Of a stretch of DNA of 18,452 nucleotides, positions 8,456 through 17,524 are shown one piece after another. The position numbers were made by a program, and so were the translations under genes. Source of the stretch: Thiobacillus sp. (GTDB lineage Bacteria; Pseudomonadota; Gammaproteobacteria; Burkholderiales; Thiobacillaceae). Location: contig NZ_JANJXQ010000231.1 in assembly GCF_024708915.1 (NCBI RefSeq), forward strand, positions 1 to 18,452, in the 5' to 3' direction. The notes under the pieces are model-generated. The model saw only the letters and a program-made list of their open reading frames with translations. It was not told the origin of the DNA and did no database searches. How positions within the stretch are numbered: position 1 is the stretch's first letter; every line of letters begins with the position of its first letter.

Positions 8456-8764
8456 AACCTGATCTCCTTGATTTACATAGACATGCCTTGCAGCACTGAC
8501 ACTTCATCCCTCTCCACCTGTCCATTTATAGCAGACCTGTGTGCGGATGAAATCCTGTTTTTAGACTAAGTCTAATAACTGAACGAAGATTAAACCCGCG
8601 GCGATGACGCTGTCAACCTCGCCTGCATCGGGCTGTCCCGGCATACGATTCTGCACGAGCAGGCTCTTTGGTTCATAACGGACAGAAGTCCTTCATGGCT
8701 TCAGTGTCTATACAGCAATGGCCTGCCTCCAGCAGGTACACTTCCGGTTGAATGGAGAACTGTC
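8456..8764. other. Divergent intergenic region, rubrerythrin / msrB
   Basis: This 309-nt gap carries the ribosome site of rubrerythrin, a perfect 15-bp palindrome at 8561-8575 and the msrB leader. A small hairpin (CCTGC 8722-8726, GCAGG 8732-8736) precedes the msrB ribosome site. I see no convincing sigma-70 promoter for msrB. A short cysteine-rich frame (start 8507, minus) opens in the rubrerythrin leader but is probably not a gene. Confidence 0.6.
8561..8575. promoter_or_regulatory. Perfect 7-1-7 palindrome, Fur/PerR-type operator candidate
   Basis: TTAGACT-A-AGTCTAA is a perfect 7-1-7 inverted repeat, the architecture of PerR/Fur-family boxes (B. subtilis PerR: TTATAAT-N-ATTATAA), with the same outer TTA/TAA. 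On the minus strand it overlaps a possible -35 (TAGACT) with TTTCAT 16 nt downstream as a weak -10. Rubrerythrin genes are classic PerR targets, so peroxide-responsive repression is a reasonable inference. Binding by an Rrf2-type regulator is an alternative. Confidence 0.55.
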
Positions 8765-9166
8765 ATGCGTTCCGACAAAATCAAAACCGATGCCGAATGG
8801 CGTGCCGAACTGCCGCCCGAGCAATACCGCATCCTGCGTGAACACGGTACCGAACGGGCGTTCACCGGGCAATACTGGGACCATCACGAAGCCGGCGAAT
8901 ACCGCTGCGCCGCCTGTGGCGAACCGCTGTTTTCCTCTGCCACCAAGTACGATTCAGGCAGCGGCTGGCCAAGCTTTTACCAACCGCTGAACGCCGATGC
9001 GGTGGCGGAAAAGGCCGATACCAGCCTTGGCATGGTGCGCGTCGAAGCGCTGTGCCGCCGCTGCGGCTCGCATCTGGGACACGTCTTTACGGACGGCCCC
9101 GCGCCTACCGGCCTGCGCTATTGCATCAATTCGGCCTCGCTGAACTTCCAGAAGAAACAGGACTGA
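8765..9166 (+). CDS. msrB: Peptide-methionine (R)-S-oxide reductase MsrB
   Basis: This 133-residue enzyme reduces the R form of methionine sulfoxide in proteins, repairing oxidant damage. The structural zinc site is present as Cys48-x-x-Cys51 and Cys97-x-x-Cys100. The catalytic cysteine is Cys120 in RYCINSASL, with conserved His103, His106 and Asn122 around the active site. The length is that of a single-domain MsrB, with no MsrA fusion or signal peptide, so it is cytoplasmic. GGAG lies 7 nt before the ATG. A resolving cysteine beyond the family positions is not obvious, so recycling may use thioredoxin directly or another donor. The next gene, a flavin reductase, starts 3 nt after the stop, implying co-expression. 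Confidence 0.96.
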   Translation: MRSDKIKTDAEWRAELPPEQYRILREHGTERAFTGQYWDHHEAGEYRCAACGEPLFSSATKYDSGSGWPSFYQPLNADAVAEKADTSLGMVRVEALCRRCGSHLGHVFTDGPAPTGLRYCINSASLNFQKKQD

Positions 9167-9169
9167 ATC

Positions 9170-9874
9170 TTGCATATCTTCGATGCGCAGATCACGGCAA
9201 TCGCGCCCGCCACGCCCAGCATCCGCGTGCTGCGCCTTGCCATCCCCGATGCCGCCTTCCGTTTCTTGCCGGGCCAGTGGGTAGACCTCAACATCGAGGC
9301 CGACGGGATGACGCACACTGCGGGCTATTCCATCATCACCTCGCCCTTCCATCAGGGCGGAATCGAATTGGCGATCAAGGCCAGCGCACGGCATCCGGTG
9401 GCGCGCTGGGTGCACGAGCGTGCGCGGACAGGCGACACCGTTCGCGTATCGCAGGGCCAGGGGCCGTTTGTCTATCTTCCCGAGATGAGCGACAACGTGG
9501 TGCTGATCGGCGGCGGCGTGGGCGTCACGCCGCTGCTGTCCATCTTCCGCCATGTGCGCGATACCCGTCTTTCGACCCAAGTACACCTGCTCTACAGCGT
9601 ATCGGACAGCCGCGAAATCCTGTTCCGTGACGAACTCGATGCCGCGATTCAGGCACATTCCAACTTGCATGCGAGCATCACCGTCACTCAGTCCGATCCC
9701 CGCTGGCACGGCCTCACCGGCCGCATTGATCCGGTCAAGCTGCATGCGCTCGACGTGCCGGACGACACGCTGTATTACCTGTGCGGCCCCAAGGGCATGG
9801 TCGAGGACATGAGCGCCCTGCTGCACGATCTGGGCGTGCCGATGAGCCGCATCATTTTCGAGAAATGGTGGTAG
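9170..9874 (+). CDS. FAD/NAD(P)-binding oxidoreductase, OXNAD1-like (ferredoxin-NADP reductase fold)
   Basis: This 234-residue protein has a FAD-binding barrel (about 1-100) and a NAD(P)-binding domain (about 105-234). Seen: PGQW (34-37), AGYSIITSP (51-59; many relatives have Arg in the RxYS position, here Gly), the nucleotide loop LIGGGVGVTPLLSI (112-125), YLCGPKGM (203-210), and the terminal FEKWW shared with OXNAD1. There is no [2Fe-2S] domain, so its electron acceptor must be a separate protein. It starts with TTG at 9170, with AGGA 7 nt upstream and only 3 nt after msrB; no ATG fits the conserved N-terminus. Coupling to msrB suggests a role in reductive repair, but this is inference. The physiological substrate is unknown. 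Confidence 0.88.
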   Translation: MHIFDAQITAIAPATPSIRVLRLAIPDAAFRFLPGQWVDLNIEADGMTHTAGYSIITSPFHQGGIELAIKASARHPVARWVHERARTGDTVRVSQGQGPFVYLPEMSDNVVLIGGGVGVTPLLSIFRHVRDTRLSTQVHLLYSVSDSREILFRDELDAAIQAHSNLHASITVTQSDPRWHGLTGRIDPVKLHALDVPDDTLYYLCGPKGMVEDMSALLHDLGVPMSRIIFEKWW

Positions 9875-9932
9875 CCGCCGCAGATGGCCCGATTCGACTA
9901 TTAAAGAAATCACCCGGACTGTGTATGTTTAA

Positions 9933-10105
9933 CCCGGATAATCCATTAGGACGCGAGATGATGGCGAGGCAGTTTGCGGAGCAGTTTTGTCGGTTGCGAG
10001 GAGGCCATGGTCGTTCCATGGACGACGAGCAAGCGGCGAAAATGACCGAAAACTGGCCGCCAGCGCTCGCGTAGGCTCGAAGAGCCGCCTAATGGATTAT
10101 CCGGG
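9933..10105. mobile_element. Second MITE-like element with 18-20 bp inverted repeats and TTTAA flanks
   Basis: Positions 9931-9950 and 10088-10107 are perfect 20-bp reverse complements. TTTAA flanks both sides (9928-9932 and 10106-10110), so the element may be 9933-10105 (173 bp) with a TTTAA or TTAA target duplication. Because TTAA is itself palindromic, the border between repeat and duplication cannot be fixed. The interior holds small hairpins, for example GGCTC/GAGCC at 10074-10086, and a 49-codon frame (9925-10074, plus) unlike anything I recognise. It differs from the 1-167 element. It ends 31 nt before the start of the metallo-hydrolase gene, with that gene's ribosome site just beyond it. 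Confidence 0.7.
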
Positions 10106-10136
10106 TTTAACCCCTCAACCTGAACGGAGACACCTC

Positions 10137-11075
10137 ATGCGTATCATTCCCCTGCTCGCTGCCCTGGCTTTCTGCACCCCGGTATTGGCGGGCTCCAAGG
10201 ACGTCGTCCGCCCCTATCCGGCGCAGCAGGTCGCCGCCGGCACTTACGTCATCCACGGCCCGCAAGGCCTGCCGTCCAAGGCCAACCAGGGCTTCATGAA
10301 CAACCCGGCCTGGGTCGTCACCGCCGATGGCGTCGTGGTGATCGATCCCGGTTCCAGCGTGCAGGCCGGCCGCATGATGATGGCGCAGCTGCGCAAGTCA
10401 ACCAAAAAACCGGTCACCCACGTGTTCAACACCCACGTCCACGGCGACCACTGGCTCGGCAACCAGGCGGTTCTGGAAGCATGGCCGCAAGCCACGATCA
10501 TCGCCCACCCCGACATGATCAAGCAGGCCAAGGACGGCGCCGCTGAGTTCTGGCTCAAGCTGATGTCGGACATGAGCGGCGGCTACACCGACGGCACCCG
10601 CGCGGAAATCCCCACGGTCGAGGCGGCCGACGGTCAGGAATTCAGGATCGGCGGCAAGACCTTCCGCATCCATTCCTCGACCGACGCCCACAGCAAGACC
10701 GACCTGATGATCGAAATGGTGGAAGACCGCACCCTGTTCACCGGCGACAACGTGCTGAACCGTCAGGTGATGAACATGCGCGACGGCACCTTCAAGGGCG
10801 TGATGAAAGCGACCGACCAGGCGCTTGCGCTCAACGCCAGGCTCTACGTTCCCGGCCACGGCAAGACCGGGGACCGCAAGTTCGTCGCCGAGCAAAAAGC
10901 CTATTTCGACATCCTGATGGCGGAAGTGCGGCGCATGTACGACGAAGGCCAGAGCGACTACGAAATGAAGCCGGTTATCGCCGAGAAGCTCAAGGCCTAC
11001 AAGAACTGGGAGGAATGGGATACCAACCTGGGGCAGCAGATCAGCCTGGCGATCCTCGAAATCGAACAGGAATAA
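10137..11075 (+). CDS. Secreted metallo-beta-lactamase-fold hydrolase (SoxH / quinoprotein-relay type)
   Basis: This 312-residue protein has a Sec signal peptide (about 1-18, ending VLA) and so should act in the periplasm. The metal-binding motif HxHxDH is His100, His102, Asp104, His105; further likely ligands are His185, Asp204 (FTGDN) and His241 (VPGHG). The overall pattern recalls the SoxH/quinoprotein relay system zinc metallohydrolases, whose substrates are poorly known. A beta-lactamase or glyoxalase role is less likely given the signal peptide and long C-terminal helix region. CGGAGA precedes the ATG at 10137 by about 7 nt; upstream in-frame ATGs lie inside the repeat element and are not credible. 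Its promoter must lie within or before the 173-bp element. Confidence 0.85.
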   Translation: MRIIPLLAALAFCTPVLAGSKDVVRPYPAQQVAAGTYVIHGPQGLPSKANQGFMNNPAWVVTADGVVVIDPGSSVQAGRMMMAQLRKSTKKPVTHVFNTHVHGDHWLGNQAVLEAWPQATIIAHPDMIKQAKDGAAEFWLKLMSDMSGGYTDGTRAEIPTVEAADGQEFRIGGKTFRIHSSTDAHSKTDLMIEMVEDRTLFTGDNVLNRQVMNMRDGTFKGVMKATDQALALNARLYVPGHGKTGDRKFVAEQKAYFDILMAEVRRMYDEGQSDYEMKPVIAEKLKAYKNWEEWDTNLGQQISLAILEIEQE

Positions 11076-11083
11076 AGCCGGAT

Positions 11084-11109
11084 GCACCGTGGCCCGCGGG
11101 CTGCGGTGC
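11084..11109. terminator. Bidirectional hairpin between convergent genes
   Basis: GCACCG (11084-11089) pairs with CGGTGC (11104-11109); two wobble pairs and a GCC/GGC extension give a stem of about 11 bp with a tetraloop. It fills the 43-nt gap between the metallo-hydrolase gene and the convergent DUF3301 gene. There is no T-run, so it may act as a weak intrinsic terminator or simply protect the 3' ends. Confidence 0.45.
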
Positions 11110-11118
11110 CGGGAACCA

Positions 11119-11456
11119 TCAGTGCAGGCGGGTCACGCTGGCGGCACGGCCGGGCTGCCATTCCCCGTCGAGGCTCACCCATTCGACCCGCTCGCCGAGC
11201 ATGCGGATCACGCCCGGACGGCGGTTGTCGCCGGTATCGGAAAACTCGAAACGGTAATCGCGCTGGAACTGCAGCTGGCCGCTGCCGTTGCGGGCGAGGC
11301 GGGTCTTGCTCAAGGCCACGCTGTCATCCAGAAACTGCAGCCCGGCATCGGCGCAGGCGCGCCGCCCGACGGCGACAGCCTGTTCGCGCGTCTGCATGCC
11401 GGCATACCAGTACCAGCCGGCCACGCCGAACAATCCCAGCAGGATGATTTCCCAGC

Positions 11457-11460
<4 letters not shown>
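11119..11460 (-). CDS. DUF3301 family membrane-anchored protein
   Basis: This 113-residue protein begins with one transmembrane helix (about 4-20) and then a soluble part with the DUF3301 pattern: an Ala/Cys-containing helix, GLQFLDDSVAL, a basic-Gly turn, QRDYRFEFSDTG, and a closing beta strand. The function is unknown. It starts with GTG at 11460, overlapping the rhlE stop by 3 nt (GTGA), so translation is probably coupled to rhlE. The length is typical of the family. Confidence 0.82.
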
Positions 11461-12842
<1,382 letters not shown>

Positions 12843-12896
12843 AGTCTGTCCAGTGAAATTTCTGGTCCGGTTAGGTTCGATCAGGCGCCCGGCCGG

Positions 12897-13655
12897 CTAG
12901 ATCCGGATCCAGCCGAAGCCTGTCGTCTGACAGGCCAGGCGCACGTCCTCGTCCGCACAGTCCAGCACCTGGGCCAGGGCGCGCTGCGCCAGGGCGGACG
13001 TGTTGTTCTTTTTCGATACGTGCGCCGCCATCACGCATTGTAGTTTTTCGTGCTTCAGCTTCTCCAGCAGGAGCGCCGACTGGCTATTTTCCAGGTGGCC
13101 GAAACGGCCGCCCACCCGACGCTTGAGACTCGCCGGATAGGGCCCGCTCTCCAGCATCTCCGCATCGTGGTTGCACTCCAGCACCAGCGCGTCGACGCCG
13201 CAAAGCATGGCCTCGATATGCGGCGTGCTGCACCCCGCATCGGTCAGCACGCCCAGCCGGCGATCGCCGTCACCGAACACGTACTGCACCGGCTCGCGCG
13301 CATCGTGCGGCACCGGAAACGGCCGGATTTCCAGGCCGTCCACCGCAAACGCCGCGTGGCTGTCGATCACCTGCACCGCCACACCGTCGAGGTCCTGCGC
13401 CATCGCCAGGGTGCCGGCGGTCAGCCACACCGGAAGCTTGTGCCTGCGGGCCAGCCGCCCCACCCCGCCGATATGGTCGCTGTGTTCGTGTGTGACGACG
13501 ATACCGGCCAGATCGGATGCCTGCAGATCGAGCCGCGCCAGCCGCGCGATGCTGTCGGCCAGGCCGAAACCGCAGTCCAGCAGCACCCGGGTAGATCCGG
13601 CCTCGACCACCAGGCCGTTGCCTTCGCTGCCGCTGCCGAGGCAGGCAAACCGCAT
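12897..13655 (-). CDS. MBL-fold metallo-hydrolase, WalJ/YycJ-like
   Basis: This 252-residue cytoplasmic metallo-hydrolase opens MRFACLGSGSEGNG, the mark of the YycJ/WalJ group, and carries THEHSDH (metal ligands His56, His58, Asp60, His61). Later candidate ligands are Asp158 in the VLTDAG stretch, His183 region (CNHD) and the AAHVS stretch near the C-terminus. Gram-positive WalJ has been linked to DNA repair/exonuclease activity and cell-division control; in betaproteobacteria the role is unproven. GGAAGG lies upstream of the ATG at 13655. It is 16 nt after bamC, a gene order (dapA-bamC-MBL) frequent in betaproteobacteria, so it is probably in the same operon. Confidence 0.85.
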   Translation of the reverse strand: MRFACLGSGSEGNGLVVEAGSTRVLLDCGFGLADSIARLARLDLQASDLAGIVVTHEHSDHIGGVGRLARRHKLPVWLTAGTLAMAQDLDGVAVQVIDSHAAFAVDGLEIRPFPVPHDAREPVQYVFGDGDRRLGVLTDAGCSTPHIEAMLCGVDALVLECNHDAEMLESGPYPASLKRRVGGRFGHLENSQSALLLEKLKHEKLQCVMAAHVSKKNNTSALAQRALAQVLDCADEDVRLACQTTGFGWIRI

Positions 13656-13671
13656 TACGCGCCTTCCCGCG

Positions 13672-14772
13672 TCACTTCAATTCTTTATGCAGCAGATTGA
13701 TGATGCGGTTCTGCGTATTGGCATCGACCGGCTTGCCGTCGACCCCGCTGACGTTGACCCGGCTCTTGTCGCCCGCCTCGTTCACCACGATCTGCAACTG
13801 CGGCGAGGTCTGCTCCTTCTTGCTGCGCCAGAACGCGAATTTAGCCAGTATGCCGTCGTCGCGCTTGCTGGCGTTGTCGACATCGGGATCGATGTAGCGA
13901 ACGAAATACACGCCCTTGGAACGGTCGCGGTCTTCCACCGCGAAGCCGACGCGATCCAGCGCCAAGCCGACGCGGCGCCAGGCGCGGTCGAAATTCTCGT
14001 CCATCTCCAGCACCGGAGCCCCGGCTTCCCTGGCGATGCGCGCCTGTTCCGGCGTCTGCTGCTGGGTCAGCAGGGTCTGGGCACGATTCTCCTCCACCCC
14101 GAAACGCAGCATCAGGCGGCGCAGCATCTCGGCTTCGAGTTCGGGGTCGGCCGGGCGCGGCTGCCACACGGTCTTGTCCTTGCCCTCGGTGGCATAGACT
14201 TCCATCATGCCGCGGTGGCTGACGTATATCTCGGTGCCGTCCTTGCCGGCTTCGATGCGGGTGCGGAACTTGTCGCGCTCGGGAGTGGAATACAGGCCGT
14301 CGAGCACCTTGCCCAGCGTGCGGCGAATCGCGTCCTGCGGAATGTTGGCGCGGTTTTCCGCCCAGTCGGTTTCGATGACGCCGGTTTCCGGCGATTCCAG
14401 GTTGACGATGAAACCGGTTTCCTGCCAGAAATCCTTGATCACCGGCCACACCTGCTGCGGCGTCGCCTGCACCACCAGCCAGCGCTGGGCGCCGGCGCGC
14501 TCGATGCGTGCCTTGTCCTGCGCGGGCAGCAGGGTTTGCGTGCCGCTCGGGGCGGCCTTGCGCTCCTGGCTGTAGGTCGACAGGGTGGCCGTGCCGCTGC
14601 CCTGGGTATCGGGAATCGCATAGCGGTTGTCCCCCGTTGGCGCAGTAAGGTCGGGCGGCACTTCCAGCGTCGGCAGCTTGTTGGCCGACTTGTAATCGAT
14701 CTTTTTGGATTCCACGATGCCGCAACCCGAGGCCGTCAGGGCAAGCATCAAAAACAGGGGGAATAAACGCAT
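13672..14772 (-). CDS. bamC: Outer membrane protein assembly factor BamC (lipoprotein)
   Basis: This 366-residue lipoprotein of the Bam complex binds BamD and helps insert beta-barrel proteins into the outer membrane. A lipoprotein signal peptide ends in LTASGC, with lipidated Cys17. The region after it, DYKSANKLPTLEVPPDLT (about 26-43), is the conserved unstructured segment that in E. coli BamC clamps BamD. Two helix-grip domains follow (about 90-200 and 250-365), a little longer than E. coli BamC (344). It lies 27 nt after dapA on the same strand, as in E. coli (dapA-nlpB), which supports the call. Confidence 0.92.
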   Translation of the reverse strand: MRLFPLFLMLALTASGCGIVESKKIDYKSANKLPTLEVPPDLTAPTGDNRYAIPDTQGSGTATLSTYSQERKAAPSGTQTLLPAQDKARIERAGAQRWLVVQATPQQVWPVIKDFWQETGFIVNLESPETGVIETDWAENRANIPQDAIRRTLGKVLDGLYSTPERDKFRTRIEAGKDGTEIYVSHRGMMEVYATEGKDKTVWQPRPADPELEAEMLRRLMLRFGVEENRAQTLLTQQQTPEQARIAREAGAPVLEMDENFDRAWRRVGLALDRVGFAVEDRDRSKGVYFVRYIDPDVDNASKRDDGILAKFAFWRSKKEQTSPQLQIVVNEAGDKSRVNVSGVDGKPVDANTQNRIINLLHKELK

Positions 14773-14799
14773 ATCGGCAGAGATCCTGAATCAAAGGGC

Positions 14800-15690
14800 T
14801 TACATCAAACCGGCGTGGCGCATCGCATCACGCAGGGTGTCGTGCAGACCGGCAGACAGCGGGGTCAGCGGCAGGCGCAGGGCAGGCCGGATCAATCCCA
14901 GTTCGGCGCAGACCCACTTGACCGGAATCGGGTTGGCCTCGACAAACAGCTTGCTGTGCAGCGGCAGCAGTCTATTGTTGAGCTCGCGCGCGCGCGGCAA
15001 ATTGCCTTCGAACGCCGCCACGCACATCTCGTGCATCAGTTGCGGCGCCACATTGGCGGTGACCGAGATCACCCCGTGCCCGCCCAGCAGCATAAAGGGC
15101 AGCGCCGAGGCGTCGTCGCCGGTGTACAGCGCAAAATCCTTGGGCGCACGACGCAGCAGATCGGCCGCGCGTTCCATATTGCCGGTGGCATCCTTGATGC
15201 CGACGATGCCCGGCACCTGGGCCAGCCGCAGCACGGTGTCGTTGGAAAGGTCCGTGATGGTGCGGCCTGGCACGTTGTACAGGATCAGCGGCAGGTCGAC
15301 CGCTTCGGCAATCTTCCGGTAATGCTGGTAGAGGCCTTCCTGCGTCGGCTTGTTGTAGTACGGCACCACCGACAGGCCAGCCTGTGCACCGGCGCGTTTG
15401 GCACATTCGGTGAGTTCGATCGCCTCGCTGGTCGAGTTCGCACCGGTCCCGGCAATGACCGGCACCCGCCCGGCGGCCTGCTCGACGGTGGTGCGGATCA
15501 GCAGGCAGTGCTCGTCATAGCTGACCGTCGGCGATTCGCCGGTGGTGCCGACGATGACAATGCCATCCGTTCCCGCTGCGATGTGCCAATCAATCAGCCT
15601 GCGCAGTGTATCAAGGTCGAGTGCGCCGTCGTCCGTCATGGGGGTGACGATCGCGACCAGGCTTCCTCCGGCCCTATTCATTTCTGCCAT
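14800..15690 (-). CDS. dapA: 4-hydroxy-tetrahydrodipicolinate synthase DapA
   Basis: This 296-residue TIM-barrel enzyme condenses pyruvate with aspartate semialdehyde, the first committed step to diaminopimelate and lysine. The Schiff-base lysine is Lys166 (GIKDATG); Tyr138 (LYNVPGRT) and Thr49-Thr50 (GTTGES) form the proton relay with Tyr112; Arg143 binds the substrate carboxylate. The ATG at 15690 has a GGCGGAAA-type site upstream; Met4 is a possible alternative. The 94-nt gap after fliR includes a TAGAAT hexamer (minus strand, 15757-15762) that could be a -10, but no good -35 is seen. It probably heads the dapA-bamC-hydrolase-rhlE-DUF3301 run. Confidence 0.96.
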   Translation of the reverse strand: MAEMNRAGGSLVAIVTPMTDDGALDLDTLRRLIDWHIAAGTDGIVIVGTTGESPTVSYDEHCLLIRTTVEQAAGRVPVIAGTGANSTSEAIELTECAKRAGAQAGLSVVPYYNKPTQEGLYQHYRKIAEAVDLPLILYNVPGRTITDLSNDTVLRLAQVPGIVGIKDATGNMERAADLLRRAPKDFALYTGDDASALPFMLLGGHGVISVTANVAPQLMHEMCVAAFEGNLPRARELNNRLLPLHSKLFVEANPIPVKWVCAELGLIRPALRLPLTPLSAGLHDTLRDAMRHAGLM

Positions 15691-15784
15691 GTTGTTTCCG
15701 CCGCTTAAATTTCAGGCCCGCGCCGTTGTCTGGACGGGTTAACGATAAATCGCAACATTCTAATCCATCTGGCCACGCCTGGCT

Positions 15785-16534
15785 TTATCCCGGAACGAGC
15801 CGGCCAAGCCAGCCGGCCAGCTGTTCGATGCCCAGCCCGACGCCGTGCGCGACCAGCGGCATCGCCCATACCCAGGCCGCCATCAGCCCCAGCGCGGCCA
15901 GCCCCAGCCCGGCCGAGAACATGTCGAGTCCCGGCGTGGTGCGCGCGACGATGCCAAACGCCAGCTGGATCAGCAGCGCCAGCGCCAGCAGCGGCAAGGC
16001 CAGCTGCACGCCGGTGGCGAACAGCCAGCCGGCGGCTTCGGCCAGCTGACGCAGGTCGGCCGCAGCGGGCAGGACGGCAGCCGGCATGGCGGCGAAGCTG
16101 TCGCGCAGCGCATCGACGACCAGCAGATGGCCGCTGGCGCCCAGAAATGCCAGCGCCGCCAGCCACCCCGCGAGCGCGCGCCAGGCGGCATCCGCCGGGG
16201 CGGCCTGCTCGGCGGTCAGCGTCAGCAGGCCGCCGGTCGCGGTGTGGCCGGTCCATAGCAGCGCGGCGGTCGCTGCGGCAAACACCAGCCACACGCAGAG
16301 CGCCAGCGCCGCGCCCCAGACGACTTCCATCCCCAATGCCAGCATGCCGGGCACGCTGAAGGGCGCGACCGCATCGATCGCCAGTCCCGGTGTCAGCACG
16401 GCAGCCAGCACCGCAGCCATGAACAGGCGCAGCGGCAGCGGCAGGCGGCCGGTCAGCGGGTCGAATACCGCCCATCCGGCAAGGCGGGCGAAGGCGAACA
16501 GCCAGGCCGCCAGACTCGCTTCGCTCAGGGGCAT
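15785..16534 (-). CDS. fliR: Flagellar export apparatus protein FliR
   Basis: This 249-residue, strongly hydrophobic inner-membrane protein is part of the export gate (FliP5-FliQ4-FliR1) through which rod, hook and filament subunits leave. About six hydrophobic segments and a FliR layout are seen, with the conserved LALLIQLAFGIVARTTPGLD (about 184-203, in the family usually ARxxPqlnvF) and an N-terminal LFAFARLAG. The length is usual (about 260). It is 7 nt after fliQ and is the last flagellar gene here; no flhB follows, only dapA. Codon use matches its neighbours. Confidence 0.93.
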   Translation of the reverse strand: MPLSEASLAAWLFAFARLAGWAVFDPLTGRLPLPLRLFMAAVLAAVLTPGLAIDAVAPFSVPGMLALGMEVVWGAALALCVWLVFAAATAALLWTGHTATGGLLTLTAEQAAPADAAWRALAGWLAALAFLGASGHLLVVDALRDSFAAMPAAVLPAAADLRQLAEAAGWLFATGVQLALPLLALALLIQLAFGIVARTTPGLDMFSAGLGLAALGLMAAWVWAMPLVAHGVGLGIEQLAGWLGRLVPG

Positions 16535-16541
16535 GCCTCAC

Positions 16542-16796
16542 TCATTCGACGAGAACGGGAAAATCGGTCAGCAGCGTGCGCGCAAATTCCACCAGCTGGC
16601 CGCCCATCCAGCTGCCCAGCAGCGCCAGCACGATCAGCATGACGATGAGCTTGGGCACGAAGGACAGCGTGGGTTCGAGAATCTGCGTGGCGGCCTGGAA
16701 CAGGCTGATGGCGAATGCGGTCAGCAGGCCTGCCAGCAACATCGGCGCGGCAAGCAGCATCACCAGCCACAGCGCGTCGCGGGCGAGGCCTTCCAT
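16542..16796 (-). CDS. fliQ: Flagellar export apparatus protein FliQ
   Basis: This 84-residue protein has two transmembrane hairpin helices (about 11-34 and 50-68). The conserved stretch ISLFQAATQILEPTLSFVPK sits between them, as in FliQ. Four copies line the export gate. Its ATG overlaps the fliP stop by one base (TGATG), so translation is coupled. Length and motif fit the family; only the opening residues (MEGLARDALW) differ from the usual. Confidence 0.95.
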   Translation of the reverse strand: MEGLARDALWLVMLLAAPMLLAGLLTAFAISLFQAATQILEPTLSFVPKLIVMLIVLALLGSWMGGQLVEFARTLLTDFPVLVE

Positions 16797-17524
16797 CAGA
16801 AGCTACCGAGCAGGGAGCCGACCAGCAGATGCCAGCCGTCGACCGTGACGAACAGCAACAGCTTCAAGGGCAGCGATACCAATTGCGGCGGCAGCATGAT
16901 CATGCCCAGCGCGGTCAGCACGGCGGCGACCACCAGGTCGATCACCAGGAACGGCAGAACCACCATGAAACCGATCTGGAACGCGGTCTTGAGTTCGCTG
17001 GTGAGAAAGGCCGGCGCCAGCGCAGCCAGCGGCACGCTGTCCACCTGCTTGGGGTCAATGCTCTTGTCGTCGCCGATGAAGAGATCGAGATCCTCGGCGC
17101 GCGTCTGCCTCAGCATGAAGCTTTTCAGCGGCGCCGCGGCCTGTTCGGCCGCCGCGTTGAATGTCAGCGCGCCGGAGAGATAAGGCTGATAGGCCTCGGT
17201 GTTGATGGTCTTCAGCGCTGGCGACATCACGAAAATCGTCAGCAACACCGCCAGCCCCATCAGCACCAGATTCGGCGGCGCCGTGTGGCTGCCCAGCCCC
17301 TGCCGCAGCAGGAACAGCACCACGGCGATGCGGGTGAAGGCGGTGAACGCCAGCAGCAAGGCCGGCAGGAACGGGAACAGCAGCAGCCAGGGCAGGCTTG
17401 CGCCCGGCACCCCGATCACCTGTCCGCCCGCGCCGGGCGTCACACTCAGCAAGGGCACGCTGGTTTCCGCACCCGCGGCCGGCACGCTCAGGCCCAGCGC
17501 GATCAACAGCAGGATCGTTTTCAT
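16796..17524 (-). CDS. fliP: Flagellar export apparatus protein FliP
   Basis: This 242-residue core gate subunit has a cleavable signal peptide (about 1-20), four membrane segments and a periplasmic loop of flagellar length. Motifs: FTRIAVVLFLLRQGLG, APPNLVLMGLA, MLRQTRAEDLDLF and TSELKTAFQIGF, with VDGWHLLVGSL at the C-terminus. The long periplasmic loop and signal peptide favour FliP over the shorter SctR of non-flagellar type III systems. The start at 17524 overlaps the fliO stop (ATGA); a longer frame upstream is a shadow of fliO. Confidence 0.96.
   Translation of the reverse strand: MKTILLLIALGLSVPAAGAETSVPLLSVTPGAGGQVIGVPGASLPWLLLFPFLPALLLAFTAFTRIAVVLFLLRQGLGSHTAPPNLVLMGLAVLLTIFVMSPALKTINTEAYQPYLSGALTFNAAAEQAAAPLKSFMLRQTRAEDLDLFIGDDKSIDPKQVDSVPLAALAPAFLTSELKTAFQIGFMVVLPFLVIDLVVAAVLTALGMIMLPPQLVSLPLKLLLFVTVDGWHLLVGSLLGSF

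Noticed and set aside
9925..10074. 49-codon frame inside the second MITE-like element
   Set aside because: It begins in the inverted repeat, has no good ribosome site and no recognisable domain; more likely chance than a gene.
9987..10136. Upstream extension of the metallo-hydrolase
   Set aside because: It lies in the repeat element and would bury the signal peptide; the ATG at 10137 has a ribosome site and a proper Sec signal.
13171..14766. Plus-strand frame of 531 codons
   Set aside because: Antisense to bamC and the WalJ-like gene, both well supported.
16796..17524. SctR of a non-flagellar type III secretion system
   Set aside because: The signal peptide, long periplasmic loop and adjacent FliO favour flagellar FliP.
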